Of a stretch of 62,000 bases of DNA, positions 12,716-23,604 are shown in pieces. The notes below the pieces were generated by a model. It saw nothing but the letters and a program-made list of their open reading frames with translations, did no database searches and was not told where the DNA came from. Where the stretch lies: assembly GCA_002633005.1 (NCBI GenBank), contig NMRA01000033.1, positions 1,301,508 to 1,363,507 of the forward strand. Direction: 5' to 3'. The DNA comes from Phoronis australis. Lineage: Eukaryota; Phoronida; Phoronidae. The position numbers and the translations under genes are program-made. How positions within the stretch are numbered: the stretch's first letter is position 1; each line of letters starts with the position of its first letter.

Positions 12716-12883
12716 GAAAACATAAACAATTACAATTAATTCAATCCATGAGAACATAACGTTTTACATAACCTGTTTGATGACTTACTCGTTCGTCAGA
12801 CTTCAGTTTAGTCCTCTGGGTGTAGGATATGTTTTCCCCAGTTCTTTTTCCCAGCCATAAAATCGTTGTAAGAACACCTCTGT

Positions 12884-13168
12884 TCAGATGAGGTGCAAAA
12901 TCAGGATAGTTCGTGTCTGCGCTTCTATAAGAAGGCGTTTCGCTTGCGGAGTTTCGTGGTAGCAAACGCAAGCGTCAGTCGTTTCTGTTATCGTGCAGTT
13001 AGCGCACTGACACCATGACAAGTCATTTAAACGGTTTTTTAAGCTATCCATATGTTCCGTTGTCTGTGCACGTTCACAGTGGTTCTCTAGTATTTCTTGA
13101 TCAGTGTATTCCGTTTCGAACTGATAGCCTGTGAAACCTAACGATCGACCTGTGAAGTGGATGAGCAC
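12884..13168 (-). pseudogene. P2X7-like intracellular Cys-rich domain fragment
   Basis: A 94-codon minus-strand frame contains SWCQCANCTITETTDACVC, i.e. WCxCxxC-x8-CxC. This is the signature of the zinc-binding P2RX7 intracellular (ballast-like) domain, which in invertebrates often occurs in stand-alone proteins. The upstream part is acidic and helical. Downstream the homology appears to continue in another frame (DFAPHLNRGVLTTIL, in the frame at 12741-12971), so the gene is frameshifted. It lies inside the TTAA-flanked element, on the strand opposite the THAP remnant. Family assignment is from motif memory. Confidence 0.55.
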
Positions 13169-14225
13169 TCGTCTAAGTCGGGATGCGAGTTGCCGTTTAT
13201 TATTGTGCCTTCTGTTTCAGAATCATTTATTTTTACCCTAACCAATGCTTCTATAAAACTGAAACAAAGTCTGTCTCATTAGATACAATTTGTAATTCCT
13301 TTGGAGTGTTCGTTAGTGCAAATGTTTTGAGAAGCCAACAATGAATACATCACTGCTTTATCGGCTTTAGATGCAATAAAGCTAATTGACCAGGCACCGA
13401 GGCAGTGTGAGCTCATGCTGACACGAAGCTGTTGAGAAACAAAAACTCGATTTTATATCCTATGGTCAGATATTAGGGGAATCTGTATTTAGCTATACAT
13501 ATACATTATTCGAATCATTGTTACTGTACAACGTTTGCCCTGACGGTTCTGTGGAAGGGGAAACTGACTTCGCGGCCCCCGACGAGAAAGTAGATTTGCA
13601 GTTTCGCGTATAGTCTTTTCGTGACTGGAAGTTTAGCTTCCAACTTTGGCTGGTTTATGTTCGCGATGTCTTCAGTCCGGCTGCGACGGGCCTGATCGGA
13701 ATTCGAGCCATTGTCCGGGAGAACAAGCGGTTGTGTGTTTAGAACTAAGAAATTTTCAAGATTAGTCTAAAATTACAACATACATCAATGCTCTCCTGTT
13801 TATATTTCACGGAAGAATAATACGAATTTATCACCTAACAGACTCCAAACTCCCGCGACCGACCTTGGTAAATTGGCCTACCGAACTCTGTAGGCTACGG
13901 TACGTGCAAATACCTATAAATCCGTAACAGAGAAATAAAACAACACGTTTTTTCAATAACACGATATGTTTTTAAGGATTTTACATTGAATTATGATGAT
14001 TTATTAGTGTAAAACGATCAATTCAAGCAATAAACTGACACCAGTAAGCGTGTTTTGAACCGCTGAACAGACTGAGTTCGAACCTGTGACGTCATTGGTT
14101 AATTTCAACACATCCGTCTGCCGTAAAGTGTCAGGTGAAAGAACTGGTACTTGCTGTTATCAAATGGAACTACTCGTTCTAAATTGATACAAAATAGGTT
14201 GTTTTGGGGTGGCATTCTCCTTTAA

Positions 14226-16653
14226 CACTCAAGAGTTGCTGGTAGTGTGTTGAACTCGAAAATATTTTGGCATTTTCTACTTCAATACGAACTCAAAATA
14301 ATTTTGTACTTGATTACATTATGGCTTACAAGGACGAATTGTGTAATTGATCCACAGACACATTTTTTCTAAAATGAATCCTGATGTCCCGTGAGCCATT
14401 TTCACGGCGCCTTTCAAAGAAACAGCCGGTGACGTCGCCGCCTCAATTTCTGTTTGCTTTAATTTGCAGCCTTTTTAGGAATCGGAGATTTGTAACAAAA
14501 TCAGAAATTCACAGCAGATTTTGCTCTGGATAAAGCTAATATCTTCAAAAAATCAGCTCTAGCCAAAAATATCCCCCGAAATTCGTTTTGGGACGCAAAA
14601 CTATTGTGTCTATTTAAAAAACGACTTAGGGACATAGCTGTGCGTTTAAGTATCAGCTGTTGGTGAACGAATAAAAGGCACGCTAAATAAACCAAATATG
14701 TTTTGTTTAGTGTGTCAACGTTGGTCAATATTTGATGACGACAATGCGAACCCGATACTGAATTTTTAATCATTGTTAACATCGGCCCTCTGGGGAATGA
14801 AAGAATTAATATTCAAAGAAAATTTACATAAGGTCACATTTCTCGCGCTGCACTGCATTAGCACACTGTACCATTTTAACGCAGATATACTACTCAAATA
14901 AATATCAGACGCAAGCGTTTTCCTTCAGGGTCGGTCCTCAGCTTGGAGTCGTATGTGTTTCGCGACAGTTATATTTAAACCATATCAACATTCAGACCTA
15001 GCTTCAAATCCTGCAAAGGTCTTGGGTGCTTCTCGGTCCTGGTGTATTCAGTTCAGCTGTGTTTCATCAATTTCTTTGAAAATTGAATATGACGGACCAA
15101 CAATGTATTCCATGTGGTACGTATTTTGTTTGAGAACCTATTCTTCTATTAAAAACGAGTGTATGATCCAGATTGTACATGGGTTTTTTATATTTTTTAT
15201 AGAACTATTTGTTTCCAGCTTGGGGGCCCCTTTCAGAATTGGGGACCTTTTCATTGCAGACTGTGTTTATCTCTTGTTGCCAATTTTGCCCTAATTTCTG
15301 CACAGTTTTCAGCATCCGGTTATTGAAATTGCGCGCGCAGGCCCTGGTTTGAGTTGACGCATAATTGATTTCCGTCGAAAATATTGCTCTCAGTATATTA
15401 AACTGAACCATGATGAAACAAGTTTTCAATAGAGTTTTTGATTGTAGAAATAATCGAAATCTCGTCTTTGAACACAAAGCTTTGCTTGAGTGGGCCTCTA
15501 AGTACCACTTAATAGTTAATACTAGCTTCGTGTATCTGAATATCTGTACTTCTCCACCCTCACTAATTTTACCGTTAAGGCCTAAGCGTTTGCAAACGTT
15601 GGCCGTATTACAACCTGCCACGTGCAAAAGGATAATTATCTCGACGACTCGTCGACATAATTAAAATATTTATACAGATAAATTGTTGATATGAACTTCC
15701 GAATAGTAACCCGAGTAACCCGTCTACTGGTATCATTTCAATCCTTTGATACATTCAACGCACGTAAGCATTTCGTTCCCTTGATGCGTGACGATATATA
15801 GCACGTCCACGGACGTTTGTGAGATCGAACCCACATACACCATTTGTCAAGTGATACCCGCGCTTCTCCTTTTATTTTTGAGTATTCCATCTTTTTGCGC
15901 GCTAGTCCCTTTTGAGTAGACTGTGTAATTTTTTATATCTTTTTGTTCCCTGCTTCATTATTTTCCCATCAACTAAAAACAAGCAACTGCCTGCTTATCG
16001 AAGATATTTCAGAATTTCAGGCCCATTGAAGAGTAGCTCGTCTGAAAAATACATAGAAACTACTGATAAGAGCGTTTCGGTGAAACGTACGCCACTTAAG
16101 CATGGCGCAGACGAAAAGCAACGCGCTCAGCCGGCCAGCTACTTCATGGGACAGTAAGCCAAGAACATTGCTCGTTACTGGTTACTTGTAAACAAGTGAA
16201 AGTGCAGTTTGGCAAGCTCATTCTGCTTGGCTTACTGGCACTTCACACATCTCATAGATGGCGTTGATCTCCGTCTTCGTCTGCGTTTTGCATCACGAGC
16301 AATGTTGATTGTTGTGTTGAGTTGCTGACTTTCAGTTGTGAGAATGGTGATGATATGAAGAACTCAGCTAAGTACGCTTTTATACGTACCGGGGGTAGGG
16401 GTAGTTAGAGGCAGCCCCCATAAAGGGACCAGAAGAAGATTATCTTTTGAATCGCTGTGTAGTCTATGAGTTTCCTCAAAAAATGCAGCTTTTAAGCTGC
16501 ACTAAAAGTGGTGGCCTAATTGTAAAACTGGTGGGCGGCCGGAGACACGAAATCAGTGTTTTCGGTGGAGAGAGGGACATGGTTGGTGACCACAGGTGCG
16601 TTTAAGTGCTATTTGGTCCCCACGCCCTCCTTCTCCCCTCCCCCACTGTGCTA
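14226..16653. other. Intergenic upstream of the carbonic anhydrase
   Basis: No recognisable gene. A signal-peptide exon for the carbonic anhydrase could lie here or further left, but I could not identify one. Short hydrophobic frames (e.g. 15912-16157) start without ATG and have no supporting splice sites. Confidence 0.5.
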
Positions 16654-19600
16654 ATGGAAAACGCACGTAATGCTCTTTCAGAATCGGCTCGGGAGTGGTC
16701 ATACTTCGGCAAGACTGGCCCAGAGTTTTGGCGCGGAGATAGCAAGAAGAAGCAGCAATCGCCCATCAACATCGAGACTGACCAAGTGGAATATCTTTCG
16801 AGTCTGGATACACCTGTGTTAACGGGATATGATGACGAGGTTGGAGCAGTTGAAATGCAAAACAACGGACATTCCGGTAGGTATGAGAAATTCTCAAAAA
16901 CTTGTAAAGAAAGGTTATAATACTGTACATTTGAAGTCTTTTCAATTATATAAATTGAAAGAATGCCGACAATTCCTAGATGTTACATTCGGGGGGAACA
17001 CAGTCGTTTTTAGTTTGACGTATTTGATGTAATTACCCAATCATCGGCTGGCGAGACCGTCTCGTCCTCGAGTCGACTCGCCTAGAATTGCCACCAACAT
17101 ATCGTGGAAATCGACAACAGCTGCATGGGGTCGCACAGAGATGGCTCAGCAAAGGGATAATTTAGGAAAACGGAAAGCACAAAAGTTGTCAAAAGCAAAA
17201 GTGGTCTCTTAGCATTGCTTTTTGTCTAATATTACAAGATGATGTCATTTTTTTCGTCTGAAAATACCGCATCTGTGGAGATAATTTGATCCGATCTAAG
17301 TAGGACAATACGCTAGTTTTGGCTTACGGAAGTAAGTGTTAGTTTCTGGCATTGTGGGGGCACACTACAGTTACAACAGGCTTTTGGTTAGCGACATACA
17401 CCGAAGTACAGGTGGGACATTTCCTCACGTGCTAATCGAGAGTCTGAGAAAAACAAAGGGTTTGTAGCATTCCCAACTCACAAGCACTACTCGTGACAAC
17501 TGAAACTTACGCCACAGATTTTTAACCGGTTAATTCGCATCGGCAAAAAATCCCGGCACACAAAAATATTACCAAAAACATCAAATTTGACAGTTTTCTC
17601 CCCAAAATTGCCACTTCCCTGTAAGTACTAGGAAAAACCCGACTACAGATTCAGAATGCTCGCACTCTATAGATTCTAAAATTGTGGTCATATTAGGCCC
17701 CTTACCAGCTACTTTTTTGGCCATTTTGATATGTCTGACAGCCACCTGAAATCGCACCCGGTTTGTCGGACATCAGGCGACAGGGGTTGAAAGCAAACGA
17801 CAGCCACCGCTTTGCATCAAAAGAAGGTCACAGCTAAAAAAAACTTGGATTTTCTCATTCAGAAACAAAAGTAAATCAGTTTCCTGGCATTTGTTTTCAA
17901 CAAATTCCTCGAACAACCAGCCAAACCTGACATACCCCAGCATATGAATTCTAGAGACTAGAAAATGCCCCGTGGCTGCAGCCGAACTGTTCAGTGCCAC
18001 CTTGATACCAGCTATTATACTTCAAAAATACACGGAAGGCAAAATTTTAGTTCAGTAATAATTAAGCCGCTCTCTACATTTTCAGTGTCGATCAAACTTC
18101 CAGAAAAAACTATTTCCGGACGAGAATTAATGTTGAAGCTGCCGACAGTAGACGAGAACTTTTGGGCTCACTCGTTTCATTTCCACTGGGGAACCAGGCC
18201 CAGCTGTGGCTCCGAACACACTGTTGATGGCAAATGTTACCCTATGGAGGTTAGTTAATCACGTGACTCAGTAGTAAAAGCCGCGCGTAATAGCTACATA
18301 CTCTAGCTGCGGAATATCGCGAAGCACGCAGTCGTAAGCTATGTTTTGCGGATTGTACTTCTTATAAACTAGAATATATAAACTGTGTGACTTTAACAGG
18401 CTTCTTATCAGTCTTCTTATCTTTTGTTTAATTAAGTCAATTGATAATTTTCTTTGCTCGAAGGTTATTTCCCAGAAACTGAGCCCGTGTTCAGAATTCA
18501 CGTGACCTTGATATTGATATGCTTATTGCCGTAAGCAATGACCAACAATGTGACATGAGATCTCTGTAATTTGAAATGGAAATTTAATCAGGTCGATCTG
18601 GATTAGAATCGCATGTATCAAATAGGAAAATTAGGGTTACTGGTGAATTACAAGTTCTCGATTTGCAGTAGTCCAGAACTTGGCAGATACATGTACGTTT
18701 GTTGTTTTCTGATACACGATTTTTTTTCGAAATTTACCTTAGTTATAGTCTAAATTTAACGATTATTGCATGAACATGGAAAAATAGATTAATGCATTTC
18801 TTAGTATGTTTGAAATTGATATCTTTTTCACCGTTATTGTGATTACAAAGCTTCACAAATTTATCGGACAAGTCATGGGCGGCGCAGCACCGAAAAAACT
18901 GGGACTATAGTCCCCCAGCCCCCCTGTGGTGCACCGCCCTTAAACCATGACCGGCGCAGCACTGAAAAAAGTGGGGCTATACCCCCCAGCTTCCTATGGT
19001 GCGCCGCCCATGCAAGTGGTTTCCAATTCTCGGTTTCCACTTTAGCTGAAGCTCTTTTGAATGTCTCCCGCTTACGTTTTCGTAATCAACTAAAGACTTG
19101 TTACCGTTGCGTTTTATAGCTGCACATTGTCCACGTTAATAGCAAATACGAGTCGCTGGAATCTGCCGTGAACTACCCTGAAGGACTTGCTGTGCTCGGC
19201 TTCTTTTACGAAGAAACTCGAGAAGACAATGAAAGTTACAAAAAACTGATTGACAACTTTAAAGAGATATCCGAAGAAGGTATTTGCAGATCGTTGGCAT
19301 ATTCGTTCTGCATTCGCTCTTCACACTGATACGAATCGCACCTGAGCTAGGATTGTAATTACCTTGGGACATTATCGTTCTGTATACGTTATCAGGTGGA
19401 GTATTCCCATTTTCATCTTCGTCATAGTACATCTTATAATTATTACCATCGTCTTTGCCCTAGTCATGATCATCACCATCTTTTCTTTTTCTTCATCTTC
19501 ATCAACGTGGCCTCGACATCACCTTGATCATCATCAACTACCGTTTTGTTTTTATCACAAGAAATAAACTCACTATTACTACGTGACCCTCATCCTCTTC

Positions 19601-20998
19601 ATCATCAATCATCATATGGTTATTACCATGTTCATCACCATCATCATCAATCGTCATCATCATCATCATCATCATTATTGCTATCATCTCCCTCATCATC
19701 ATCATCACCACCATCATCAAAGTCATTATGAATAGCATGTCATTATCATAGCTTACGCAATCTCCATCATTATTAATAACAACAACAGGAGTAGCAACGG
19801 TAGCATAATTTGCCATCATCGTCTTTATCGTTGTCTTCGTCACACCAAAGACAGTACAATTGCAATCACAAGGGCTCCTCCATTTTAATCACAGAATGCC
19901 ATTCTCCTGGGAAACAGGATTGTATTGGCAGATTGGGTGCTTGTGAAAAACAAAACCGCGACATTTGTCTCTTGTCTTGTTTTTACTTATAACGACATTT
20001 GTTTTGTCGACAAGGACAGTAAGTCTATCAATGGATTTTGAAAATGTACTGATAGATTTACTATTTCTATTGAATATTATCTTCACTGACAGACCTGCAA
20101 TCTTTTCCGATAAAGTTTGAAAGTCTATTGATGCCGTGTGCTATCTCTATCGGTTTCCTTTTACTCCACCAATAGACTTAATTTAAATGTATCACGAAAT
20201 ATAACAGAGGACATCATAGACCACCGCTAGTGTTATGTTTGTTAACTTCATCAACTGAGCTGATACTTTTATCGATAGTCTTAAACTTACTATATCCATC
20301 GATAGATTTTTTTATTCCTATCACCAGATTTACAGTCCCCACCCGCTGAATTACCATGTCCATCGATAGAGAGGAGCAGTTAGAAAAAGTCCTGTGCGTC
20401 GTTTTACAGTCACCGTACATAGTCTCCAAATGTCACACACTAATTATTAGTAATTTATTAACAGGTTCTTCGACGGCCATACGTGGTTTCACGCTCACGG
20501 ATTTACTTGCGGACGCAGATCTCACAAAATACTATCGTTATCACGGGAGTCTCACGACACCACCTTGCTCGGAAGCTGTCACGTGGACTGTGTTTAGAGA
20601 CGCAATTCCAATAGGTGCAAAACAGGTATGGTGTTGTTTGTTGTTATACGATGGCGAATTACAGGTTGTGAAGAGTATCAACAGACGTGTCAAAATGGCA
20701 CAAGTTGTAAAGCATAACTTCAAACCATTGTGCATTTGCTATTATAGAAACTGTTAGAATGATGGCATCGAACAATAGATAATGTAAATATATTGACCTG
20801 ATATATACAATTAATAATGTTCTAATATCTAAGTGCTTGTTTAACTCTTTGAAGTGTTGATTCCGTGTCCTTTCTTTTTCAAAGATGGCCGCTTTTCGTC
20901 AAACAATATGCCTCGCCAAGGAGATGCAGAACAACTTCCGACCCGTTCAACCACTCAATGGTAGACGAGTGTACGCCAGTTTTCAAAAGGAACAGTGA
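16654..20998 (+). CDS. Alpha-carbonic anhydrase, five exons in window
   Basis: Reversible hydration of CO2 to bicarbonate, zinc-dependent. Exons: 16654-16876, 18086-18249, 19120-19279, 20465-20625, 20885-20998. All introns are GT-AG with phases 1, 0, 1, 0. From the ATG the product is 273 aa, near the usual size of the catalytic domain. Motifs: QQSPINI near the start; QNNGHS (proton-shuttle His64); FHFHWG (zinc His94 and His96); GSEHTVDG (Glu106); ME|LHIVH across an intron (Glu117, His119); GSLTTPPCSEAVTW (Thr199); NNFRPVQPLNGR near the C-terminus. All catalytic residues are present. The 5' end is uncertain. The in-frame ATG at 16654 gives no signal peptide, but a good acceptor (CTAAT branch point, CTCTTTCAG) ends at 16681, so the first coding exon may be upstream and supply a secretion signal. 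The PPCSE cysteine is typical of secreted or membrane-type enzymes, yet its usual N-terminal partner cysteine is absent from exon 1. No GPI or membrane tail is seen. Flanking genes are unrelated. Confidence 0.93.
17140..17340 (+). repeat. Dispersed repeat in carbonic anhydrase intron 1
   Basis: Diverged copy of the sequence at about 44640-44845. Shared blocks include TTCGTCTGAAAATAC, GGAGATAATTTGATC versus GGAGATAATCTGATC, and GGCTTACG. Similarity may begin near 17100 (TCGTGGAAATCG, also at 44603). Confidence 0.7.
17430..17965 (+). repeat. Dispersed repeat of about 550 bp, copy A
   Basis: Aligns almost end to end with 28300-28855 in P450 intron 1, in the same orientation. Shared landmarks are TCGAGAGTCTGA, TTTGACAGTTTTCTCCCC, GACAGCCACCTGAAATCGCA and TAAATCAGTTTCCTGGCA. 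There is no ORF or clear terminal repeat, so the class is unknown. Confidence 0.9.
18877..19009. mobile_element. Two adjacent short TIR elements (GGGCGGCGCAGCAC type)
   Basis: Unit 1 (18877-18939) begins GGGCGGCGCAGCACC and ends GGTGCACCGCCC. Unit 2 (18951-19009) begins CGGCGCAGCACTG and ends GGTGCGCCGCCC. Each is a 60-bp near-palindrome with a G/C-rich core, and the two are separated by 11 bp. The same family occurs as a pair at 29000-29112. They sit in carbonic anhydrase intron 2. Confidence 0.8.
19480..19740. repeat. (CAT)n-rich simple repeat
   Basis: Impure CAT/ATC triplets through carbonic anhydrase intron 3. The long Ser- or Met/Asp-rich frames on either strand are artefacts of this repeat. 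Confidence 0.9.
20020..20370. repeat. Cluster of CTATCRATAG-like motifs
   Basis: Repeated CTATC(A/G)AT or ATCGATAG words at irregular 30-100 bp spacing (about 20023, 20049, 20133, 20270, 20297, 20360) in intron 3, just before exon 4. They could be a degenerate minisatellite or binding-site cluster. Function unknown. Confidence 0.45.
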
Positions 20999-22779
20999 CT
21001 GTAACGGTGCTTTTGTGACATCACCTACAATATCACAGTTGCAACTGCAGTGCTGGTGGCATCATGTTGATTATATTTCAAAGTTTGTTATGGCCTTGAT
21101 GGTATATTTTAGAATCGCGTGTAGTGAAACAGCAGGGTAACAGGAATCGAAGCAATGACATAAGGACACATTTTTGCCGGGCTAAGTTCCGTAGACTCGT
21201 CAAGAATCTTGCGAAGGTGTAGCACGATCAGGTGTTTTGCTTGTGATGCATGGCGACTTCCCGGTATGTCGTGCGTGGTCTTTCGTTTTCGCGAGGCTCT
21301 CGCGTTTACGGAACTCAGTACTGGTTCGCTGCACGTCTATTGCCAAATTGCTAAATTTCACTAAAAGTGCATGGTTACGTAATCCAATTAATGTTGTGTT
21401 GGTAAAAGGTGCAAAGTCAAATTCTACAGGCTTGCTACTTTCAGAAAGTTTATACTTTTATTGAAATGATAGATATCCCGCTCAATACGCAGACTTGCCA
21501 ATAGAATCCTACATCATCTCAAACCCTCAAAACGCTTCGGTCAAGAATTCAACATTGACAACGAAATGCAACTTCAATTTATAGCTCCAAACTAAGGTAA
21601 AACAAGTTCCATGTAGTTTTTTAACACTCCAAACTAACCGTCCATGAGCTGATAATTGTCTAAATCGCAATTTGCGTGGACGAATAATAATCCAAAATCA
21701 ACATTTATGCTGAAGACGACATTACATTTATGTATCTCAAGTCTCATGACTAAAGACAAGAGACATGTTTCATGAAAAGTGTCTTTTAGCTCAAGTCAGA
21801 CATTAAATTTGTCGTAGGCTCGCACTTAGCTATTACTGAATAACACTTGCGCAATGTATCTGTTGGCCTATAACAGTCTAATCGTCTGGTTGGTCTCAGA
21901 AGCATTGTGCCTGGCTGGAGTGGGATCAAATGATTTTTGGGAAATAGTTGTCTGGAGTACGGCGAAGTTTCTAATTTCGACATATAAGTCACTTTTCACG
22001 GCATGAGCGCGTGGTTTGTGAAGCTAGAGCCTGGAAAATCCACTGAAACATTTCAATTATTTGAGTACGAGATTGTACCATAGTCACCTGTTTTTAGGAA
22101 AATGTTTTATCTAAACACCTTGTTACACTAATCCTATTTAACTGAAATAGATAACCAAAATAATCTTCACTTTAGCACACAGTATGGCCAACAACTGAAA
22201 TTTCATTTTGAAAAGTGTTCAGCAAAAGTAAGCATTAAGAGAAATGAGCATCATTATTAGCATTGATTGCACTGTGCAGCTGCCTTCAAACAATTTAACA
22301 CATTTAACATTTTATCATCCCTAATCCAGTAGTTCAGCCTTTGAAAAATAGAGGAATGGTCATGTTGGCAATAGTTTTTGTTTGAAATTGAAAAGCCTCT
22401 TCTTTACTGTAGACCTAAAATTTCATTTGACTTCCTGTTTTAAATAGCACATAATTGGAAGAGTAAAAATTTTCCTTTGCTCAGTAACAACTCTAATTCA
22501 AGAATCTTCAAAATGTGAGATACTCAGGGTGTCTGCACAACATTTGAATTTTCAAGATAAATAAATTACAGAACACAGGCAATATTTCCGTTATCATATT
22601 TCTCAAATTCCAAACACTGCTCATGATTTTACATAAAAGGATCTCAAAATGAACTTAGAAGTTCATAAAAAGCAGTGCTGATCTCTCGCATGTAGGTAAA
22701 AACTACTGCAAGTACATTTGAGATTGAGACCACTATTACAAATTTATCAAGCAAAATAATTTTTGTTCAGTGACCTAAA
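20999..22779. other. 3' flank of carbonic anhydrase, no gene recognised
   Basis: No recognisable coding region. 21200-21340 is weakly similar to 35440-35600 (shared CATGGCGA and TTTTCG-GAG words), suggesting an old dispersed repeat. 21755-21990 contains TTTCATGAAAAGTGTC, the end motif of the MITE family seen at 35920-36193. Confidence 0.5.
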
Positions 22780-23604
22780 CTAAAGATTATTTACCATAAA
22801 TGACACCTTTTCAAATAAAGAATACGTAGGCGTATTTACAATTAAACGTTTGGAACTGGGATAGGTTTTCAACTTTTCTTTTATTTGTGAAGTTCCCCTG
22901 TGATGAAATTTGATTTGTGGGAAATGGTTCATTGTGGTGGCCAGACATATACGGTTAAATGTACATGTAACTGACAGTGACAATCTCCTTAATTTTCTAG
23001 TGAGTTCAACATTATTTCCATCATCAGCTTGGTCTTTTTGTTTTTTAAGAGCTCTTTCAATTTTCGTTACAGTCGTTAAGTTTCTGTAACACTGCTTGTG
23101 AAAGACGCATGCACGCACCAAGCCTAAAAATGGGGGGCTCGAGTTTTTGAGAGTGTGGGCATTTATTAAGATTCACGGGGTACTTCAGAGCAACAAATTG
23201 TGCGTTCGTCAAATTTTGGTAGTTCCTACCTTTTTAGTGAACTTTTGTCTCATTTTCTACTTTTTCGGAGTTTTTGTTTCTCTGAGGCTGACCTTTTTAC
23301 CCACTTTACCAAATGGGGGAGGCTCGTTCAAGCCCCCGAGCCCCCGACCCGTGGATGCACGCATGACAGGAGCTCTGTTTTTTTCACAAACACTTAAAAA
23401 CTTATCAGCAATGATACTTCTCTTGCACTTAATACGTTTGTTTGCAGCAGCCTTACACCAGGTAATATCTGAAAATTCCAGCTCAGAAATTCGAGCAGAA
23501 GCTGACACATGAATGCAACAACGGGCAGACATCTTGCCAGTCGTTGAATAACTCATGGTTTCAGCAGTCCTAGCTGTCCCAAAACTGTTCTTTGCGAAAC
23601 ACAA
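22780..23604 (-). pseudogene. Cys/His-rich ORF split by a MITE
   Basis: Two minus-strand frames belong to one protein. The upstream part (23604-23364) reads SARCCIHVSASARIS, FSDITWCKAAANK and CEKNRAPVMRA. The downstream part (23117-22780) reads CVFHKQCYRNLTTVTKIERA and then a basic helix KKQKDQ. The 237-bp insertion at 23118-23354 lies exactly at the join, and the frame is kept when the insert and one duplication copy are ignored. The TW-x-K...C...FHxxCYxxxT pattern resembles the Cys/His domain (GYHRxCY type) common in transposon-derived proteins of cnidarians and deuterostomes. There is a stop shortly upstream of 23604 and no partner exons. Either a transposon relic or one exon of a lost gene; function unknown. 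Confidence 0.5.
23118..23354. mobile_element. 237-bp MITE with 9-bp target duplication
   Basis: Flanked by ATGCACGCA on both sides (23109-23117 and 23355-23363). Ends are CCAAGCC...GGGGGGCTCGAG and, inverted, CCACGGGTCGGGGGCTCG, i.e. imperfect TIRs. A 9-bp duplication fits Mutator-like elements. It interrupts the minus-strand ORF above. Confidence 0.8.

Larger units (their letters stand above)
12192..14221. mobile_element. TTAA-flanked DNA transposon (Kolobok- or piggyBac-like ends)
   Basis: Left end AGGAGAATGCCACCC (from 12192) and right end GGGTGGCATTCTCCT (to 14221) are perfect 15-bp inverted repeats, each directly bordered by TTAA (12188-12191 and 14222-14225). A TTAA duplication is typical of piggyBac and Kolobok elements. 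The THAP remnant inside favours Kolobok, whose elements often carry THAP domains. It holds a decayed THAP segment (+, 12372-12715) and a P2X7-like Cys-rich segment (-, 12884-13168). 13.2-14.2 kb has no coding content. Total 2030 bp; no intact transposase. Confidence 0.75.

Noticed and set aside
19490-19860. Ser/His-rich and Met/Asp-rich long ORFs
   Set aside because: Translation of a CAT triplet repeat on either strand.
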